Origin: Dichotomicrobium sp964540795
GTDB taxonomy: Bacteria > Pseudomonadota > Alphaproteobacteria > Rhizobiales > Rhodomicrobiaceae
Assembly (NCBI GenBank): GCA_964540795.1
Contig: CAZINX010000012.1
Location: 1 to 64,000, forward strand
Direction of reading: 5' to 3'
DNA: 64,000 bases
How positions within the stretch are numbered: position 1 is the first letter of the stretch; each line of letters opens with the position of its first letter. The position numbers and the translations under genes were made by a program. The notes under the pieces are model-generated. The model saw nothing but the letters and a program-made list of their open reading frames with translations, was not told the origin of the DNA and did no database searches. Shown here piece after piece: positions 53,964-63,491 of the stretch.

Positions 53964-53974
53964 AAGATGCCCTT

Positions 53975-54907
53975 ATGCCTCAAGTAACCCTTAAACAGCT
54001 CCGTTATTTTGATGCGCTGGCCCGGCATCAGCATTTCGGGCGCGCGGCCGAGACCTGCGCGATCTCCCAGCCAGCTTTATCCATGCAGATCAAGGAGCTG
54101 GAGGATGCCCTCGGCGCGATGCTGGTCGAGCGCGACGCCCGGCAGGTCCGGCTGACCAAGTTCGGCGAGGAGGCGAGCCAGCGCGCGCGAGACATCCTGC
54201 GGCTTGTGGACGAACTGGGCGATCTGGCGCGGGCCTCGCGCGAACGGCTGGTGGGCCGGCTGCGCATCGGGGTCATCCCCACGATCGCGCCCTATCTGTT
54301 GCCGACGGTCATCGGCAACCTCATGCGCATCGCGCCCGAACTCGACATCCATGTCCGGGAGACCGTGACCCCGCGGCTGATCGAGGAGCTGACGGAAGGC
54401 CGGCTTGATACCGCGATCGTCGCGCTGCCGGTATCGGAGCCGTCGCTGAGCGAGGTCGCGCTATTCACCGAGAATTTCCTGCTGGTCCGTCCCGGCGCGG
54501 ACGCGGCCACGCCCGTGCCAAGCAGCGAAACGCTGCGCAACGAGCGGCTGCTGCTGCTGGAGGAAGGGCACTGCTTCCGGGATCAGGCGCTGTCGTTTTG
54601 CAACATGCGCTCGGCGCGGCCGCGCGAGGTCCTGGACGCCAGCTCGCTCTCCACGCTCGTGCAGATGGTCAGCGCGGGCATCGGCGTGACGCTGATCCCG
54701 GAGATGGCCGTGGGCGTGGAGACGCGCTCCGCCTCGGTCGCGCTCGCGCGCTTCCCCGATCCGCAGCCCGCCCGGACTGTCGGCATGGTCTGGCGCCGGA
54801 CCAGCCCGCTGGCCGCCCAACTCCGGCAGATCGCGGATGTCGTCGGCGCGTCCGCCAAGACGCTGCTCGTGCAGCACGCCGCGCCCGGCGCAGCATCAAC
54901 AGGCTGA
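53975..54907 (+). CDS. oxyR: Hydrogen peroxide-inducible regulator OxyR
   Basis: LysR-family redox sensor. The 310-aa protein has an N-terminal winged helix (LKQLRYFDALARHQHFGRAA, SQPALSMQIKELEDALG) and a regulatory domain with the peroxide-sensing cysteines Cys200 (EEGHCFRD) and Cys209 (LSFCNM), aligned with Cys199 and Cys208 of E. coli OxyR. The pair of cysteines distinguishes it from ordinary LysR proteins. It diverges from katG across 252 bp, the standard arrangement for OxyR control of the peroxidase. Confidence 0.95.
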   Translation: MPQVTLKQLRYFDALARHQHFGRAAETCAISQPALSMQIKELEDALGAMLVERDARQVRLTKFGEEASQRARDILRLVDELGDLARASRERLVGRLRIGVIPTIAPYLLPTVIGNLMRIAPELDIHVRETVTPRLIEELTEGRLDTAIVALPVSEPSLSEVALFTENFLLVRPGADAATPVPSSETLRNERLLLLEEGHCFRDQALSFCNMRSARPREVLDASSLSTLVQMVSAGIGVTLIPEMAVGVETRSASVALARFPDPQPARTVGMVWRRTSPLAAQLRQIADVVGASAKTLLVQHAAPGAASTG

Positions 54908-54946
54908 ACGCGCCGCAGCAGCGCGCCGGAAAAGTCGTGGCAAAGA

Positions 54947-56617
54947 TCACCCCGCTGCGGCCTCAGGCGAGAGAACTCGCTCCCCGCGAGACCCGCCGCT
55001 GACCGAAGCATCCTGGCGGACCATATCGGCGGCCTTCTCCGCGATCATGATGACCGGCGACGCGGTGTTGCCCGACGTGATCTTTGGCATGATCGAAGCG
55101 TCGATCACGCGCAGGCGATCGATCCCGCGCACCCGCAGGGCGCTGTCGACCACGGCGTGCTCATCCTGACCCATCTTGCAGGTGCCGACCGGGTGGAAAA
55201 TCGTGGTGGCGATGTTGCCGATCGCGCGCAGCAGCTCATCCTCGGACTGGACATCGGGCCCTGGCAGGAACTCCTCCGGCGCATATTGCGCCAGCGCCTT
55301 GGCGGTCATGATCTGCCGGGCCTGCTTCACCGCCGTGAGCGCGACCTGCTGATCGCGCGGCGCGGAAAGATACCTGAGCTTGATCTCCGGTTGCTGGTCG
55401 GGGTCCGGCGTCACCGCATGACAGTGGCCCCGACTCTCCGGGCGGAGGTTGCACACCGACACCGTGATCGCGGGAAACGGATGCAGCGGATCGCCGAGCC
55501 TGTCGGTGGACAGCGGCTGGACGTGATACTCCAGATCGGGCGTCTCCAGCGCGGGATCGGACTTCGTGAACATGCCGAACTGGCTCGGCGCCATCGACAG
55601 CGGACCGCTGCGGTTGATTGCGTAATCCAGCGCCATGCGCGCCTTGCCGACCAGCGAATTGGCGGCCGTGTTCAGCGTTTTGGCGTTGTGGACCTTGAAC
55701 GCGGTCCTGATTTGCAGATGGTCCTGCAGGTTTTCGCCGACCCCAGGACTTTCCAGGATCACATCGACGCCCAGGGCGCGCAGGATGTCGGGCTGGCCGA
55801 TGCCGCTGAGTTCCAGCAGCTTCGGCGAGTTGATCGCCCCGGCCGCCAGCAGCACCTCGCCGCGCGCCCTGGCCTCATACGTCTTGCCGCCGCGGCGGAA
55901 CCGGACGCCAGCCGCCCTGCGCCCCTCTATGATGAGTCGGTCGGTGCTGGCCTTGGTCAGAATGCGCAAGTTCGGGCGCTTCATAGCCGGGCGCAGGAAG
56001 CCCTTGCTTGTGTTCCAGCGCACGCCGCGATCCTGGTTGACCTCGAACAAGCCCGAGCCTTCGTTGTTGCCGTCGTTGAAGTCTTCACGCGGCATGATGC
56101 CGAACTCCATCGCCGCGCGCTGAAAGGCTTCGAGGATTTCCCAGGACAGGCGCTGCTGCTGGACTTTCCATTCCCCGCCGGCCCGGTGATGTTCGCTGTC
56201 GCCGCCGTGATGGTCCTCCGACTTGAGGAAGTACGGCAGCACGTCCTCCCATGACCAGCCGATATTGCCGAGTTGACGCCAGTGGTCGTAGTCGGCGGCC
56301 TGGCCGCGCATGTAGATCATGCCGTTGACAGAGGAGCACCCGCCGAGCACCTTGCCGCGCGGATAGACCAGCGAGCGGCCGTTCAGGCCCGGCTCCCTGG
56401 CCGTTTTCATCATCCAGTCGGTGCGCGGGTTGCCGATGCAATAGAGATAGCCGATGGGGATATGCACCCAGTGGTAGTTGTCGCTGCCGCCCGCTTCGAG
56501 CAGCAGAACGCGCGTGGCCGGGTTCTCGGTCAGCCGGTTGGCGAGCACGCAGCCAGCGGTGCCGGCGCCGACAATGATGTAGTCGTAATCGCCCTCAAGG
56601 ACATGGACGTCTTCCAC
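54947..56617 (-). CDS. GMC family FAD-dependent oxidoreductase (choline-dehydrogenase-like)
   Basis: FAD enzyme oxidising an alcohol group. The 556-aa protein has the ADP-binding motif IIVGAGTAGCVLANRL, GMC signatures PRGKVLGGCSSVNGMIYMRG and AAGAINSPKLLELSGIG, and the catalytic region FHPVGTCKMG with a later Asn in GNTASPVI. The start is GTG 56617 with GGGGAG upstream; readings further upstream lack family similarity. BetA is the best-known relative but the betaine genes betB and betI are absent, so the substrate is open. It faces away from the mmsB-like gene. Confidence 0.88.
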   Translation of the reverse strand: MEDVHVLEGDYDYIIVGAGTAGCVLANRLTENPATRVLLLEAGGSDNYHWVHIPIGYLYCIGNPRTDWMMKTAREPGLNGRSLVYPRGKVLGGCSSVNGMIYMRGQAADYDHWRQLGNIGWSWEDVLPYFLKSEDHHGGDSEHHRAGGEWKVQQQRLSWEILEAFQRAAMEFGIMPREDFNDGNNEGSGLFEVNQDRGVRWNTSKGFLRPAMKRPNLRILTKASTDRLIIEGRRAAGVRFRRGGKTYEARARGEVLLAAGAINSPKLLELSGIGQPDILRALGVDVILESPGVGENLQDHLQIRTAFKVHNAKTLNTAANSLVGKARMALDYAINRSGPLSMAPSQFGMFTKSDPALETPDLEYHVQPLSTDRLGDPLHPFPAITVSVCNLRPESRGHCHAVTPDPDQQPEIKLRYLSAPRDQQVALTAVKQARQIMTAKALAQYAPEEFLPGPDVQSEDELLRAIGNIATTIFHPVGTCKMGQDEHAVVDSALRVRGIDRLRVIDASIMPKITSGNTASPVIMIAEKAADMVRQDASVSGGSRGERVLSPEAAAG

Positions 56618-56840
56618 GTCGCGTCTCCCCTCTGCGCATCTCCTGTGAAACCCGGCGCGCGTGGCCTCGGGTCGCTCGGTCCCTGAAACGAAGACTAGCA
56701 CTCTGTGCGACAGCACGGAAACGGTGATCGGACACGCGGATCGCAATAAGCGGCTTTGCAGCGGGAGCTGAATCCTTGAAGAATGTCGGATCGCTGACAG
56801 CGGCGCAGAGCGTGCCATGTCCTTACGATGAGGTGGACCC

Positions 56841-57734
56841 ATGAGCAGGATTGCATTCATCGGCCTCGGCAACATGGGATTGCCGATGGCGCGCAACCTT
56901 CACCGGGCGGGGCACGAGCTTCGCATCTACGACACCGCGGCCGAAGCGGTGGAGGCCGCCAGCGCCGAAGGCATGACGGCGGCATCAAGCGCGGCCGATG
57001 CGGTCCGGGATGCGGCGTTCGTCATAACGATGCTCCCCGACGGTCCCGTCGTGCTGAACGTGTTCGAGGAGGTTGTGCCGGCCGCGTCCAAAGGCGCGGT
57101 CATCATCGACTGCTCGACCATCGACGTCGCCAGCGCCAAAGCCGCGCACGAGATGGCGCGCGAGGCCGGGCTGCTCCCGCTTGACGCGCCGGTCTCCGGC
57201 GGCACGGCGGGCGCGGAAGCGGGCACTCTCACCTTCATGGCCGGCGGCTCGGCAGAGGCCTTCGAGAAAGCGAAGCCGATCCTCGACGTCATGGGCGGAA
57301 AGATCATTCACTGCGGCGAGGGCGGCTCGGGCCAGGCCGCGAAGATCTGCAACAACATGCTTCTGGCCGTCTCGATGATCGGCGCGGGCGAGGCGTTTGC
57401 GCTCGCGGAGCGGATCGGCCTGTCGCCGCAGGCGGCGTTCGACGTCATCTCGACGTCATCCGGGTCCTGCTGGTCGGTCAATACCTATTGCCCGGTGCCC
57501 GGCGTTGGGCCGGAAAGCCCCGCGGATCGCGACTACACGCCCGGCTTCGCTGCCGCCCTCATGCTCAAGGACCTCGGCCTCGCCCAACAGGCGGCCAGCG
57601 AAACCGGCCAGGCCACGCCAATGGGCGCACATGCCTTGAAGCTCTATGAACGCTTCGCCGCACAGGGCGGCGCAGACCGCGACTTCTCCGGCATCATTTC
57701 GTTCCTGAAGGCCGCGCGGCGCGACGAGGAGTGA
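56841..57734 (+). CDS. NAD(P)-dependent beta-hydroxyacid dehydrogenase (3-hydroxyisobutyrate dehydrogenase-like)
   Basis: 297-aa member of the beta-hydroxyacid dehydrogenase family, with Rossmann motif FIGLGNMGLPMARNL, substrate loop DAPVSGGTAGAEAGTL and catalytic Lys in GQAAKICNNMLL. It is closest to MmsB of valine catabolism, but the other mms genes are absent and the family also includes tartronate semialdehyde and sulfolactaldehyde reductases. ATG 56841 has GAGGTGG upstream. A 125-bp spacer separates it from the ggt gene on the same strand. Confidence 0.87.
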   Translation: MSRIAFIGLGNMGLPMARNLHRAGHELRIYDTAAEAVEAASAEGMTAASSAADAVRDAAFVITMLPDGPVVLNVFEEVVPAASKGAVIIDCSTIDVASAKAAHEMAREAGLLPLDAPVSGGTAGAEAGTLTFMAGGSAEAFEKAKPILDVMGGKIIHCGEGGSGQAAKICNNMLLAVSMIGAGEAFALAERIGLSPQAAFDVISTSSGSCWSVNTYCPVPGVGPESPADRDYTPGFAAALMLKDLGLAQQAASETGQATPMGAHALKLYERFAAQGGADRDFSGIISFLKAARRDEE

Positions 57735-57859
57735 GGCGCAACAGAGTTGGCGCTTTTGTTGATGGAGCACGCACCTTGCGTCCAGCGCGGGAAGGTGCAA
57801 GGGTCATCATCTTCAAGCCCACACCATTGCCAACTCTCTGACAAGAAAGCGGGAATTGG

Positions 57860-59455
57860 ATGCTGTATTCAGTGCGATCGCGCGCTGCGATGGTCACTGC
57901 GCCCCATCACCTGGCCGCGCAGGCGGGTCTGGCCGTCATGCGCGAGGGCGGAAACGCGATCGAGGCGATGCTTGCGGCCGCTGCGACAATCGCTGTGGTC
58001 TATCCGCACATGAACGCGATCGGCGGCGACGGTTTCTGGCTGATCGCCGAGCCGGGCGAGACGCCCGTGGGGATCGATGCCTGCGGACCGGCGGCGGCTA
58101 TGGCCGATACGGATTTCTACGCCGCACAAGGCGTGCGCGGCGCGATTCCGCCGCGCGGCGGGCTGGCGGCGCTGACAGTCGCGGGCACGATTGCGGGCTG
58201 GGAAGCAGCGCACGGGCTGGCGCGTGCGGCGGGCGGACGGCTGCCGCTCGACCGGCTGCTGGCGGATGCCATCCACCACGCGCGCGAGGGAGTCGTCATA
58301 ACCGACAGCATGGCGGCGCTGACTGAAGCGAAGCAGGGCGAACTGGCGGATGTGTCCGGCTTCGCCGATACGTTCCTGATCGAAGGGCGCGCTCCTGAGC
58401 CGGGGGATGCGCTGCGCCAGCCGCGCCTGGCCGAGACGCTGGACCAGCTCGCGCGCGCCGGCCTGCGCGATTTCTATGACGGCGACATTGCCCGCTCGTT
58501 GGCCAACGATCTGGAAGCGGCGGGCAGCCCCGTGCGGCTGGGCGATCTGGAAGGATTTGCCGCGCGGAGGGTCACGCCGATTAGCGTCGCGCTCAACGTC
58601 GGCACGGTCTACAACATGCCCCCGCCGACGCAGGGGCTGGCCTCGCTTCTCATCCTCGCGATCTACGAGCGGCTGCGTGCCGAGGTGCCTGAGAGCTTCG
58701 ATCATGTCCATCACATCGTCGAGGCGACCAAGCGCGCTTTTCTGATCCGCGATGCGCATGTCACCGATCCGCGCTTCGCCAGCGCGGCGCCGGCGGATTT
58801 CCTGACGCCCGAGCGTATCGCCGCCGAGGCCGACGCGATCGACACCGAACGCGCCGCGCCCTGGCCCGCGCCGGAGCCGGGCGGCAAGGACACCATCTGG
58901 ATGGGGGCTGTGGACGCGGACGGCCGCGCGGTCAGCTTCATCCAGTCAATCTATTGGGAATACGGCTCAGGCGTCGTCTCGCCCGCGACCGGCGTGCTCT
59001 GGCAGAACCGGGGGATCAGCTTTTCGCTCGACCCCTCGGCGGCGAACCCGCTCCAGCCGGGGCGCAAGCCGTTCCACACGCTGAACCCGGCGCTGGCGCG
59101 CCTGAGCGATGGCCGCGTCATGACCTACGGCGCCCAGGGCGGCGACGGCCAGCCGCAGACGCAGGCCGCGGTCTTCTCGCGCTACGCCATGCACGGCGCG
59201 CCGCTTCAGCAGGCCTTAAGCGCGCCGCGCTGGCTATTGGGCCGGACCTGGGGCGAGGAGAGCGCGAGCCTGAAGATCGAGGATGGTTTCGGTGATGACC
59301 TGATCGCGCGCCTGCGCGACGCCGGGCACGTTGTCGAGGTCGCCGAACGGTTCGCGCAGATCATGGGCCATGCCGGTGCGATCGTGCGCCACCCAGACGG
59401 CACGCTGGAGGGCGCGAGCGATCCGCGCAGCGACGGCGCGGCGGCGGCGCTTTAA
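57860..59455 (+). CDS. Gamma-glutamyltransferase family protein
   Basis: Ntn-hydrolase precursor that self-cleaves at a threonine into large and small subunits. The 531-aa protein begins MLYSVRSRAAMVTAPHHLA, lacks a signal peptide, and has EGGNAIEAMLAAAATIAVVYPHMN and IGGDGFW. The likely nucleophile is the Thr in GGKDTIWMGAVD near residue 350, where classic enzymes have a TTH-type motif; the next residue here is Ile. A glycine-rich segment MTYGAQGGDGQPQTQ closes the pocket. Being cytoplasmic, it may act on another gamma-glutamyl or amide substrate than glutathione. Its TAA interlocks with that of the convergent tauE gene. Confidence 0.85.
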   Translation: MLYSVRSRAAMVTAPHHLAAQAGLAVMREGGNAIEAMLAAAATIAVVYPHMNAIGGDGFWLIAEPGETPVGIDACGPAAAMADTDFYAAQGVRGAIPPRGGLAALTVAGTIAGWEAAHGLARAAGGRLPLDRLLADAIHHAREGVVITDSMAALTEAKQGELADVSGFADTFLIEGRAPEPGDALRQPRLAETLDQLARAGLRDFYDGDIARSLANDLEAAGSPVRLGDLEGFAARRVTPISVALNVGTVYNMPPPTQGLASLLILAIYERLRAEVPESFDHVHHIVEATKRAFLIRDAHVTDPRFASAAPADFLTPERIAAEADAIDTERAAPWPAPEPGGKDTIWMGAVDADGRAVSFIQSIYWEYGSGVVSPATGVLWQNRGISFSLDPSAANPLQPGRKPFHTLNPALARLSDGRVMTYGAQGGDGQPQTQAAVFSRYAMHGAPLQQALSAPRWLLGRTWGEESASLKIEDGFGDDLIARLRDAGHVVEVAERFAQIMGHAGAIVRHPDGTLEGASDPRSDGAAAAL

Positions 59456-60285
59456 ATCGCAGACGTGTAAAGCCTTATCGCCGTAACGAGCAGGAAGACG
59501 CCGAAAGCCCGCCGCAGCCATACCGCCGGCAGCGCGTGGGCGATGCGCGCGCCCAGTGGAGCGAGGCTTGTCGAAAGGATGGCGATGACCGCCGCGCCGG
59601 GCAGGAGAACATAGCCGAGATACCCATCCGCGAACGCGGTCTGCGACCAGCCGCTGACCACGAAGCCGATCGCGCCGGGCACCGAGATGATGAGCCCTAA
59701 CACCGAAGCGGTCGCCACCGCGCGGTGGATCGGCACGTTGAACAGGCTGAGCAGCGGCACGCCGACAGTCCCGCCGCCGATGCCCATGATGACCGAGACG
59801 CCGCCGATAAACAGGCCGAGCGCGCCCTGCCCGCCGGGGCCGGGAAGGTTATTGGCCAGCCGCGCGCCTTCCGGGCGCAGCAGCATGTTCGCGGCCACAA
59901 GCAGAGCGACGGTGGCGAACACCGCCGTCAGCACGGCTCCGGCGACGAAAGCCGCCAGCAGAGTGCCCGCGACGACGCCCGCAAACACCGACGGCGCGAG
60001 GGTCCTGAGGATTCCGGTATCGACCGCCTCGCGCCGGTAATGCGCGCGCGCCGAACTGATCGAGGTCGGGATGATGACGGCGAGCGATGTGCCGACCGCC
60101 ACATGCATCCGCAAGTCATCCGGCACGCCGATGAACGGCAGCATCTCGAACAGGACCGGCACGATCACGATGCCGCCGCCGACCCCGAGCAGCCCGGCCG
60201 TCACGCCGGCGACCGCGCCGCACGCGACGAGCACGGCGGCGAGCGCCGCCAGATCCTGCCATGCCCCCAAATCCATTCCGCTCAC
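59452..60285 (-). CDS. TauE/SafE family sulfite or anion exporter
   Basis: 277-aa inner-membrane protein with about eight helices in two repeated halves (GVTAGLLGVGGGIVIVPVLF at the start, LFIGGVSVIMGIGGGTVGVPLL in the middle), the hallmark of the TauE/SafE (formerly DUF81) family. Members export sulfite, sulfoacetate or related anions, and many are uncharacterised. Its ATG overlaps the dctM stop (ATGA), so it is translated with the TRAP transporter. That coupling hints that the imported compound yields an anion to be expelled. Confidence 0.85.
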   Translation of the reverse strand: MSGMDLGAWQDLAALAAVLVACGAVAGVTAGLLGVGGGIVIVPVLFEMLPFIGVPDDLRMHVAVGTSLAVIIPTSISSARAHYRREAVDTGILRTLAPSVFAGVVAGTLLAAFVAGAVLTAVFATVALLVAANMLLRPEGARLANNLPGPGGQGALGLFIGGVSVIMGIGGGTVGVPLLSLFNVPIHRAVATASVLGLIISVPGAIGFVVSGWSQTAFADGYLGYVLLPGAAVIAILSTSLAPLGARIAHALPAVWLRRAFGVFLLVTAIRLYTSAI

Positions 60286-61604
60286 CAGCCGATCGCATCC
60301 GGCAGCCAGGTCGCCAGGCCGGGGAACAGGAATAGCAGCGCAAGACCGATCAGTTGAATGCCGATGAAGGGCAACACGCCCCGATAAATCGCCAGTGTGG
60401 AAATCTGCGGCGGCGCAACGCCTTTCAGGAAGAACAGCGCCCAGCCGAATGGCGGCGTGAGGAAGGATGTCTGCAGGTTCATCGCGACGAGGATCGCGAC
60501 CCAGGCCATGTCCACGTCAGCGGCGAGGAATATGGGCAGGAACATCGGCAGCGCGATGTAGGAAATCTCGATCCACTCCAGAAAGAAGCCGAGCACGAAC
60601 AGGATCAACATTAGAAACAGGAGTTGGCCGTCGAGACCGCCGGGGATCATCGCGAACGCCTCCTGCACAAGATGCTCGCCGCCAAGCCCGCGGAAGGCGA
60701 GCGCAAAGGGCTGCGCGCAGATCAGGATGAAAAAGCACATGGCGCTGGTGGAAAGGCTGGAGCGCACGACCTCGGTCATGACCGACATCGACAGCCGCCC
60801 GGAGGCCGCGGCCAGCAGGATGCTTCCCAGAGCGCCCATGGACGCCGCTTCGGTTGGCGCGGCTACACCGCCAATTATCGAGCCGAGCACGAGGATGACG
60901 AGGCCAATGGGCGGGATCACCACGAGGGCGATCCGCTGGATCAGCCGCCCGGCGCTAACCTCCTGCCGCTCGGCGAGCGGTATGGCGGGCACGGTATGCG
61001 GCAGGAAGATGCCCAGCAGGATGAGGTAAAGGAAAAACAGCCCGGCGAGGATCAGGCCCGGAATCAGTGCTGCGGCGAACAGCGTGCCGACTGACTCGCC
61101 CATGATGTCGGCCAGCAGGATCAGGACGAGGCTGGGCGGGATGATCTGGCCGAGGGTACCCGACGCACAAATCACGCCGCAGGCAACACCGTGATCGTAG
61201 CCGCGCCGGATCAGCGGTCCAAGCGCGATCAGCCCGGCGGTGACAACCGTCGCGCCGACGATGCCCGACGATGCGCCCATCAGGACGCCCACCACCACGA
61301 TCGCCATTGCCATGCCGCCGCGCATCCGTCCCATCGCCAGACCGATGACTTCGAGCAGGTCTTCGGCCAGCCGGGATTTCTCCAGCATGACGCCCATGAA
61401 GATGAACAGCGGCAGCGCCAGCAGCGTGTAGTTCGTTACGACCCCGGAAATCCGCGCGGGCACAAGATTGAACAGCGTCGCGCCAAAGCCGAGATAGCCG
61501 AACACGAAACCGGAGACCGCAAGGCTGATCGCCACCGGCACGCCGATGATGATGAGGACGAAGAAGCCGCCGATCATGGCGATGGCGAGCAGTTCAGTTT
61601 CCAT
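60282..61604 (-). CDS. dctM: TRAP transporter large permease DctM
   Basis: Main membrane subunit of a Na+-coupled TRAP importer. The 440-aa protein has about 12 helices, the repeated motif MGASSGIVGATVVTAGLIAL, and IIGGVAAPTEAASMGALGSI. It overlaps the 3' end of dctQ by 11 bp and the start of tauE by 4, so the three are one transcript with dctP. Confidence 0.93.
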   Translation of the reverse strand: METELLAIAMIGGFFVLIIIGVPVAISLAVSGFVFGYLGFGATLFNLVPARISGVVTNYTLLALPLFIFMGVMLEKSRLAEDLLEVIGLAMGRMRGGMAMAIVVVGVLMGASSGIVGATVVTAGLIALGPLIRRGYDHGVACGVICASGTLGQIIPPSLVLILLADIMGESVGTLFAAALIPGLILAGLFFLYLILLGIFLPHTVPAIPLAERQEVSAGRLIQRIALVVIPPIGLVILVLGSIIGGVAAPTEAASMGALGSILLAAASGRLSMSVMTEVVRSSLSTSAMCFFILICAQPFALAFRGLGGEHLVQEAFAMIPGGLDGQLLFLMLILFVLGFFLEWIEISYIALPMFLPIFLAADVDMAWVAILVAMNLQTSFLTPPFGWALFFLKGVAPPQISTLAIYRGVLPFIGIQLIGLALLFLFPGLATWLPDAIGW

Positions 61605-62136
61605 GACGGTCGCTCTTCGTTGTGCCGGTTTCGCCTTGCGCCAGCGCCTGCGCCGTGCGCGCGACTTGCACGAGCGCCTGAAGCGCCAGAAACGCGAAGG
61701 CCAGCGGAATGAACGCCTTGAGCACGAAGCGGTAGGCCAGCCCGCCGGGATCGGGCGAGCCTTCGTTCAACGCCATGCTCTGGCCGACATAGGGCAGGGA
61801 AAGCTTGATGATGATGACCGCGACGGCGAGCGTGAGCAGGGCCGACAGCAGTTGCACCGACGCCTTCGCGCGCGGCCCGAACTGCGCGTAGAGGATGTCG
61901 ACGCGCACCTCGTCGCCGCGGTTGAGCGTGTATGACATGCCAATCAGCATGGTGACGGCCAGCAGATGCCATTCCAGCTCCTGCAGCGCCACGGCGCCGA
62001 AGGCGAACAGGTAACGCGCCAGCACATTGAAGGCGACGAGCAAAACCAGCCCCAGCCCGAGCCAGGCCGTGAGCCGGCCAGCCTGACCGACCAGCTTGTC
62101 CGCATGGTCGATCAGGCCGGAGAGCGATCTTTTCAT
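61594..62136 (-). CDS. dctQ: TRAP transporter small permease DctQ
   Basis: 180-aa subunit with four membrane helices that pairs with DctM. LVGQAGRLTAWLGLGLVLLVAFNVLARY is followed by ALQELEWHLLAVTMLIGMSYTLNRGDEVRVDIL, the conserved DctQ pattern. It lies 22 bp after dctP. Confidence 0.92.
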   Translation of the reverse strand: MKRSLSGLIDHADKLVGQAGRLTAWLGLGLVLLVAFNVLARYLFAFGAVALQELEWHLLAVTMLIGMSYTLNRGDEVRVDILYAQFGPRAKASVQLLSALLTLAVAVIIIKLSLPYVGQSMALNEGSPDPGGLAYRFVLKAFIPLAFAFLALQALVQVARTAQALAQGETGTTKSDRHGN

Positions 62137-62158
62137 CGAGCGATCCGGGAAGCGCCGG

Positions 62159-63244
62159 TCAGCTCAGATACTCGTGGTACGGCTTCTCGCTGATCGCAGC
62201 CCAGGCGCGGTGCTTGTCGCGGAAGGCCATGAAGGCGTCGTGGACCTTCCTGGTCCGCGGGTCCTTGGCCGCCTCGGCTTCCAGCACGTCGAAGGTGATC
62301 TCGCGCATCCTCGCGACGATCTCGGCGGGCAGGACGCCGGCCTGAACGTCGTAGTTCTTGACGAGGTCGTCGAGCGCGTCGGCGTTGTTGGCCTCCGACC
62401 AGGCGTGGCTCTCGATGTTGCAGGCCGACGCCGCGGCCTTGACGATCTCCTGCAGGTCGGCCGGCAGCGACTCCCAGGTCTGGAGGTTGATGAGCAGCTC
62501 CGTGACGTTGGACGGCTCGTGCCAGCCGGTGGTGTAGTAGTATTTCGCGGCGTTTTGCAGCCCGAGCCGGCGGTCCTGATACGGGCCGACGAACTCCGCC
62601 GCGTCGATCACGCCGCGCTCAAGCGCCGGGAAGATTTCGCCGCCGGGCAACAGCTTCACGTCCACGCCAAGCTCCTGATAGACCTTGCCTGCGAGGCCCG
62701 GTATCCGCATTTTCAGGCCGTTGAAGTCCTCGACAGACTCGATCGGTTCGCGGAACCACCCGGTCATCTGCACGCCGGTGTTGCCCATCGGAAAGGCGAT
62801 CAGGCCGAGCGGCTTGTAAAGCTCGTGCCAGAGCTCCAGACCGCCGCCGTGATAGAGCCAGGCGTTCACGCCCTGAAAGTTCAGGCCGAACGGTACAGTC
62901 GTGAAATACTGCGCGGCGAACAGCTTGCCAGCCCAGAAATACGCGTTGGCCGCATTCATCTCGACCGTACCGGCCTGTACCGCGTCAAAGCCCTCCAGCG
63001 CCGGGATGAGCTCGCCAGCAGCGAAATGCTGGATCGTCAGCCGGCCGCCCGACATCGCCTCGACCTTCTCGCAGAAGTTGGTCGGGCTGCCGGGGCCGAC
63101 GGTGTAGAACGGCGCGCCCGGCGGGTAGGCGTTGGTCATCTTCAGGGTGAAGGTCTCTTGCGCACGCGCGATGGACGGCGCGGCAAGGCCGGCCGTGGCG
63201 GCGGAGGCGGCGCCGGCTGTCTTCAGGAAATCCCGTCGTTTCAT
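62159..63244 (-). CDS. dctP: TRAP transporter substrate-binding protein DctP
   Basis: Periplasmic binding protein, 361 aa with a twin-arginine type leader (MKRRDFLKTAGAAS, cut after SIARAQ). The mature part has TRAP signatures GLKMRIPGLAGKVYQELGV, GGEIFPALERGVIDAAEFVG and TTGWHEPSN. The GWHEP and NAANAYFWAGK segments resemble the TakP/SmoM group, which binds 2-oxo acids and similar monocarboxylates, so such a substrate is more likely than a C4-dicarboxylate. First gene of the operon, with AAGGGAG upstream of its ATG and GntR-type operators further up. Confidence 0.92.
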   Translation of the reverse strand: MKRRDFLKTAGAASAATAGLAAPSIARAQETFTLKMTNAYPPGAPFYTVGPGSPTNFCEKVEAMSGGRLTIQHFAAGELIPALEGFDAVQAGTVEMNAANAYFWAGKLFAAQYFTTVPFGLNFQGVNAWLYHGGGLELWHELYKPLGLIAFPMGNTGVQMTGWFREPIESVEDFNGLKMRIPGLAGKVYQELGVDVKLLPGGEIFPALERGVIDAAEFVGPYQDRRLGLQNAAKYYYTTGWHEPSNVTELLINLQTWESLPADLQEIVKAAASACNIESHAWSEANNADALDDLVKNYDVQAGVLPAEIVARMREITFDVLEAEAAKDPRTRKVHDAFMAFRDKHRAWAAISEKPYHEYLS

Positions 63245-63359
63245 GCCGATGTCTCCCTTGGCTATTGCGACGCACGATGCTTAGCAACCGGCGTGCCAGA
63301 GACGCATGATATTGATTTTCCAAGGTTATTCTGATTCTAATCGCACGCGGCCTGCGAAT

Positions 63360-63400
63360 TGTGCACACAGAATGCGCTTATGGATCAATGTGTATACACA
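63360..63400. promoter_or_regulatory. Paired operators for the GntR-family regulator
   Basis: TGTGCACA (63360-63367) and TGTGTATACACA (63389-63400) are perfect palindromes with centres 31 bp apart, about three helical turns. The second has the GTATAC core common in FCD-type GntR operators. They lie between dctP and gntR, about 115-155 bp upstream of dctP and 90-130 bp upstream of gntR. Confidence 0.6.
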
Positions 63401-63491
63401 GTCACCCGATGGTCCATTCTGAAAAACAAGATGGTTCTCCCGCAGGCGAATTCGTGCCACTTTACCGAGAAAAACCGCATAAAAGCCGTGG

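Noticed and set aside
54947..56896. Longer GMC oxidoreductase and katG N-termini
   Set aside because: The extensions have no family similarity. For the GMC gene the GTG at 56617, and for katG the ATG at 53722, have ribosome sites and align with the family start.
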